Of a stretch of 21,534 nucleotides of DNA, positions 20,665 through 21,534 are shown piece after piece (the stretch's first letter is position 1; each line of letters opens with the position of its first letter). Source of the stretch: a virus; the IMG/VR virus record IMGVR_UViG_3300026130_000027, positions 1 to 21,534 of that record; one strand, 5' to 3'. The position numbers and the translations under genes are program-made. The notes under the pieces were generated by a model, which saw nothing but the letters and a program-made list of their open reading frames with translations, was not told the origin of the DNA and searched no databases.

Positions 20665-21103
20665 ATTAGAATTTAAGCAAATATTCAATCGTTTGACTAA
20701 GGAAAAATTACCAGCTTGGGAATTGATTTATTCAAAAGAAAAAAAAATACCTTGTACTAAAGAAGAAAAAAGGATTTACGGAGTAAGTTATAAATACGAA
20801 AGTGATATTCAAGAGTGTTATATACGCATATGGGAAAACATATTAATAGATTCAAAGTCTCTTATATATGAGTTTTATAGCATTCGTACTAGTCAGTATG
20901 ATATTAGGACTAATTTTATAAGTCCTCAAATATATTGCTCAAACTTAGATAATGCTAAAAGGATGGGATTGTGTATAGCAAAATGCGATTTAGCTGATAT
21001 AGATCTTGATCTTGACAACTTAAGCAAAAAAACTTGTTACTCGGATATAATAGCCAAAGAAAAGGAGTTAGAGGAATATGAGGCTCTTTATAAAAAACCC
21101 TAA
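20645..21103 (+). CDS. Tandem paralogue B of the same unknown family
   Basis: A 152-residue protein related to its upstream neighbour over its whole length (MENKLEF, KKIPCTKEEKRIYGVSYKYE, LDNAKRMGLCIAKCDLADID, AKEKELEEYE). It has diverged by about half of its positions, so the duplication is not recent, and it is longer in the middle (a Tyr/Ile/Ser-rich insert around residues 75-100). An AGAGGAAT sequence before the ATG, which also encodes the shared EEYE end of copy A, provides a ribosome-binding site. The same AAAGGA-x-TTAGAGGAATATG arrangement recurs before the next gene at 21078. Function unknown. Confidence 0.65.
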   Translation: MKTMENKLEFKQIFNRLTKEKLPAWELIYSKEKKIPCTKEEKRIYGVSYKYESDIQECYIRIWENILIDSKSLIYEFYSIRTSQYDIRTNFISPQIYCSNLDNAKRMGLCIAKCDLADIDLDLDNLSKKTCYSDIIAKEKELEEYEALYKKP

Positions 21104-21296
21104 CAACTGCTTAGATTGTGGCAGTAAGGAAGTACAAGAAGAGTGTTTTGATTATAGAAAGTCGGCTCATTACTTTTGCAAAGAGTGTTACGAGATGAAG
21201 ATTTGTAATAAGAAGAAGGGATTTACCTTTGTTTTGTTTAGCAGGGTGATGAAATTGAAGCCAAAAAATAATTGGATTATTAATAAAATATATTGA
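21078..21296 (+). CDS. Small zinc-ribbon protein
   Basis: A 72-residue protein with a zinc ribbon: C11-L-D-C14 and C34-K-E-C37, plus Cys 23 and Cys 43. A basic C-terminal half (MKICNKKKGFTFVLFSRVMK, then KPKNNW) could contact nucleic acid. The start lies inside the end of paralogue B and is preceded by AAAGGAGTTAGAGGAAT, a strong ribosome-binding site. No family recognised; it is unlike the zinc ribbon at 14921 beyond the C-x-x-C pairs. Confidence 0.6.
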   Translation: MRLFIKNPNNCLDCGSKEVQEECFDYRKSAHYFCKECYEMKICNKKKGFTFVLFSRVMKLKPKNNWIINKIY

Positions 21297-21340
21297 CTAT
21301 TAACAATTAATGTTGTTAAATATTAACTATTATTAACATA
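21293..21340 (+). promoter_or_regulatory. Promoter-operator related to the one at 17905
   Basis: TTGACTATTA (21293-21302) repeats the first 10 bases of the promoter at 17905. TTGTTAAATATTAAC (21313-21327) matches the inverse of the 17905 palindrome at 15 positions, 20 bases from the -35 against 19 in the other copy. TTAACAA (21300-21306) with TTGTTAA (21313-21319) forms an extra inverted pair, and TATTAAC recurs at 21331-21337. The -10 box is weak (TTAAAT after 17 bases). Confidence 0.5.
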
Positions 21341-21347
21341 ACTTATT

Positions 21348-21534
21348 ATGAATAAAATATTTTCAATTAACATAACAGAAAACCAATATACTTTGGTTAG
21401 TAGGATTGCCAAGAAGCAACATAGGAGTCTTAGCTCTATTATTAGGCAACTTCTTGATGCTTATATTGAAGATTATATTGATGCTGAGCAGGCTGAAAAA
21501 GTTATGAAAGATATTAAAGAAGGTAAAACGGATT
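21348..21534 (+). CDS. Ribbon-helix-helix DNA-binding protein, partial (C-terminus off the window)
   Basis: I read this frame by hand; 62 codons are present before the right edge. It begins NKIFSINITENQYTLVSRIA, then KKQHRSLSSIIRQLLDAYIE. A beta strand (FSINIT), a helix and S-L-S-S-I-I-R-Q-L-L-D form the Arc/CopG ribbon-helix-helix layout. A repressor or antitoxin role is usual for the fold. Its promoter carries a copy of the operator seen upstream of the recombination operon, so it is a natural candidate for the protein that binds both, controlling itself and that operon. The link is inference. Confidence 0.65.
   Translation, partial: MNKIFSINITENQYTLVSRIAKKQHRSLSSIIRQLLDAYIEDYIDAEQAEKVMKDIKEGKTD

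Noticed and set aside
1-21534. tRNA genes, integrase or att sites, lysis genes, DNA polymerase
   Set aside because: Looked for on both strands and none recognised; prophage status cannot be claimed.

Overview
The window is a contiguous piece of an AT-rich tailed-phage genome with podovirus (short-tailed) architecture. No bacterial housekeeping gene, integrase or att site is visible, so nothing here shows it to be a prophage. TGA, TAA and TAG all serve as stops, so the standard bacterial code applies. A predicted lipoprotein with an LGGC lipobox and a PEGA domain suggests a Gram-negative host. Few genes have a clear Shine-Dalgarno sequence; many start after A/T-rich leaders. I cannot name the host from sequence alone.

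Layout: two divergent arms leave a 533-base non-coding region (11403-11935). The left arm (1-11402, minus strand) is the packaging and virion operon. In transcription order it holds an unknown 86-residue protein, a PEGA lipoprotein, a helix-turn-helix protein, a probable small terminase, the large terminase, a GNAT-like protein, a small Gly/Ala-rich virion-like protein, a fibre-like protein, the portal, a Bbp19-like protein, an ankyrin-repeat protein, the scaffold, the major capsid protein, a 93-residue protein sharing a module with the fibre, a probable terminator, a tail tubular A-like protein and the start of a nozzle (tail tubular B-like) gene that runs off the left edge.

The right arm (11936-21534, plus strand) is early and replicative. 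It opens with an ArdC-like single-stranded-DNA-binding domain (probable antirestriction), then a run of small accessory genes including a ribbon-helix-helix protein and a Trp-rich pentapeptide-repeat protein. A repeat-rich candidate origin/operator (15586-15709) precedes a DUF1376-like replication initiator and a DnaB-type helicase. A second promoter-operator (17905-17940) precedes small genes, a Bet/RecT annealing protein, a possible NinB-like protein, two tandem paralogues of unknown function and a zinc-ribbon protein. A third regulatory site, nearly matching the second, precedes a ribbon-helix-helix gene cut by the right edge.

Together the arms encode host take-over, DNA replication by an initiator plus helicase loaded onto host polymerase (no polymerase gene is seen), annealing-type recombination, and headful-type packaging into a short-tailed virion. 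Lysis genes and most tail/ejection proteins are not in the window. The least explained material is the accessory block at 12359-15574, the structured leader upstream of the capsid gene, the matched operator pair, and the tandem paralogues.
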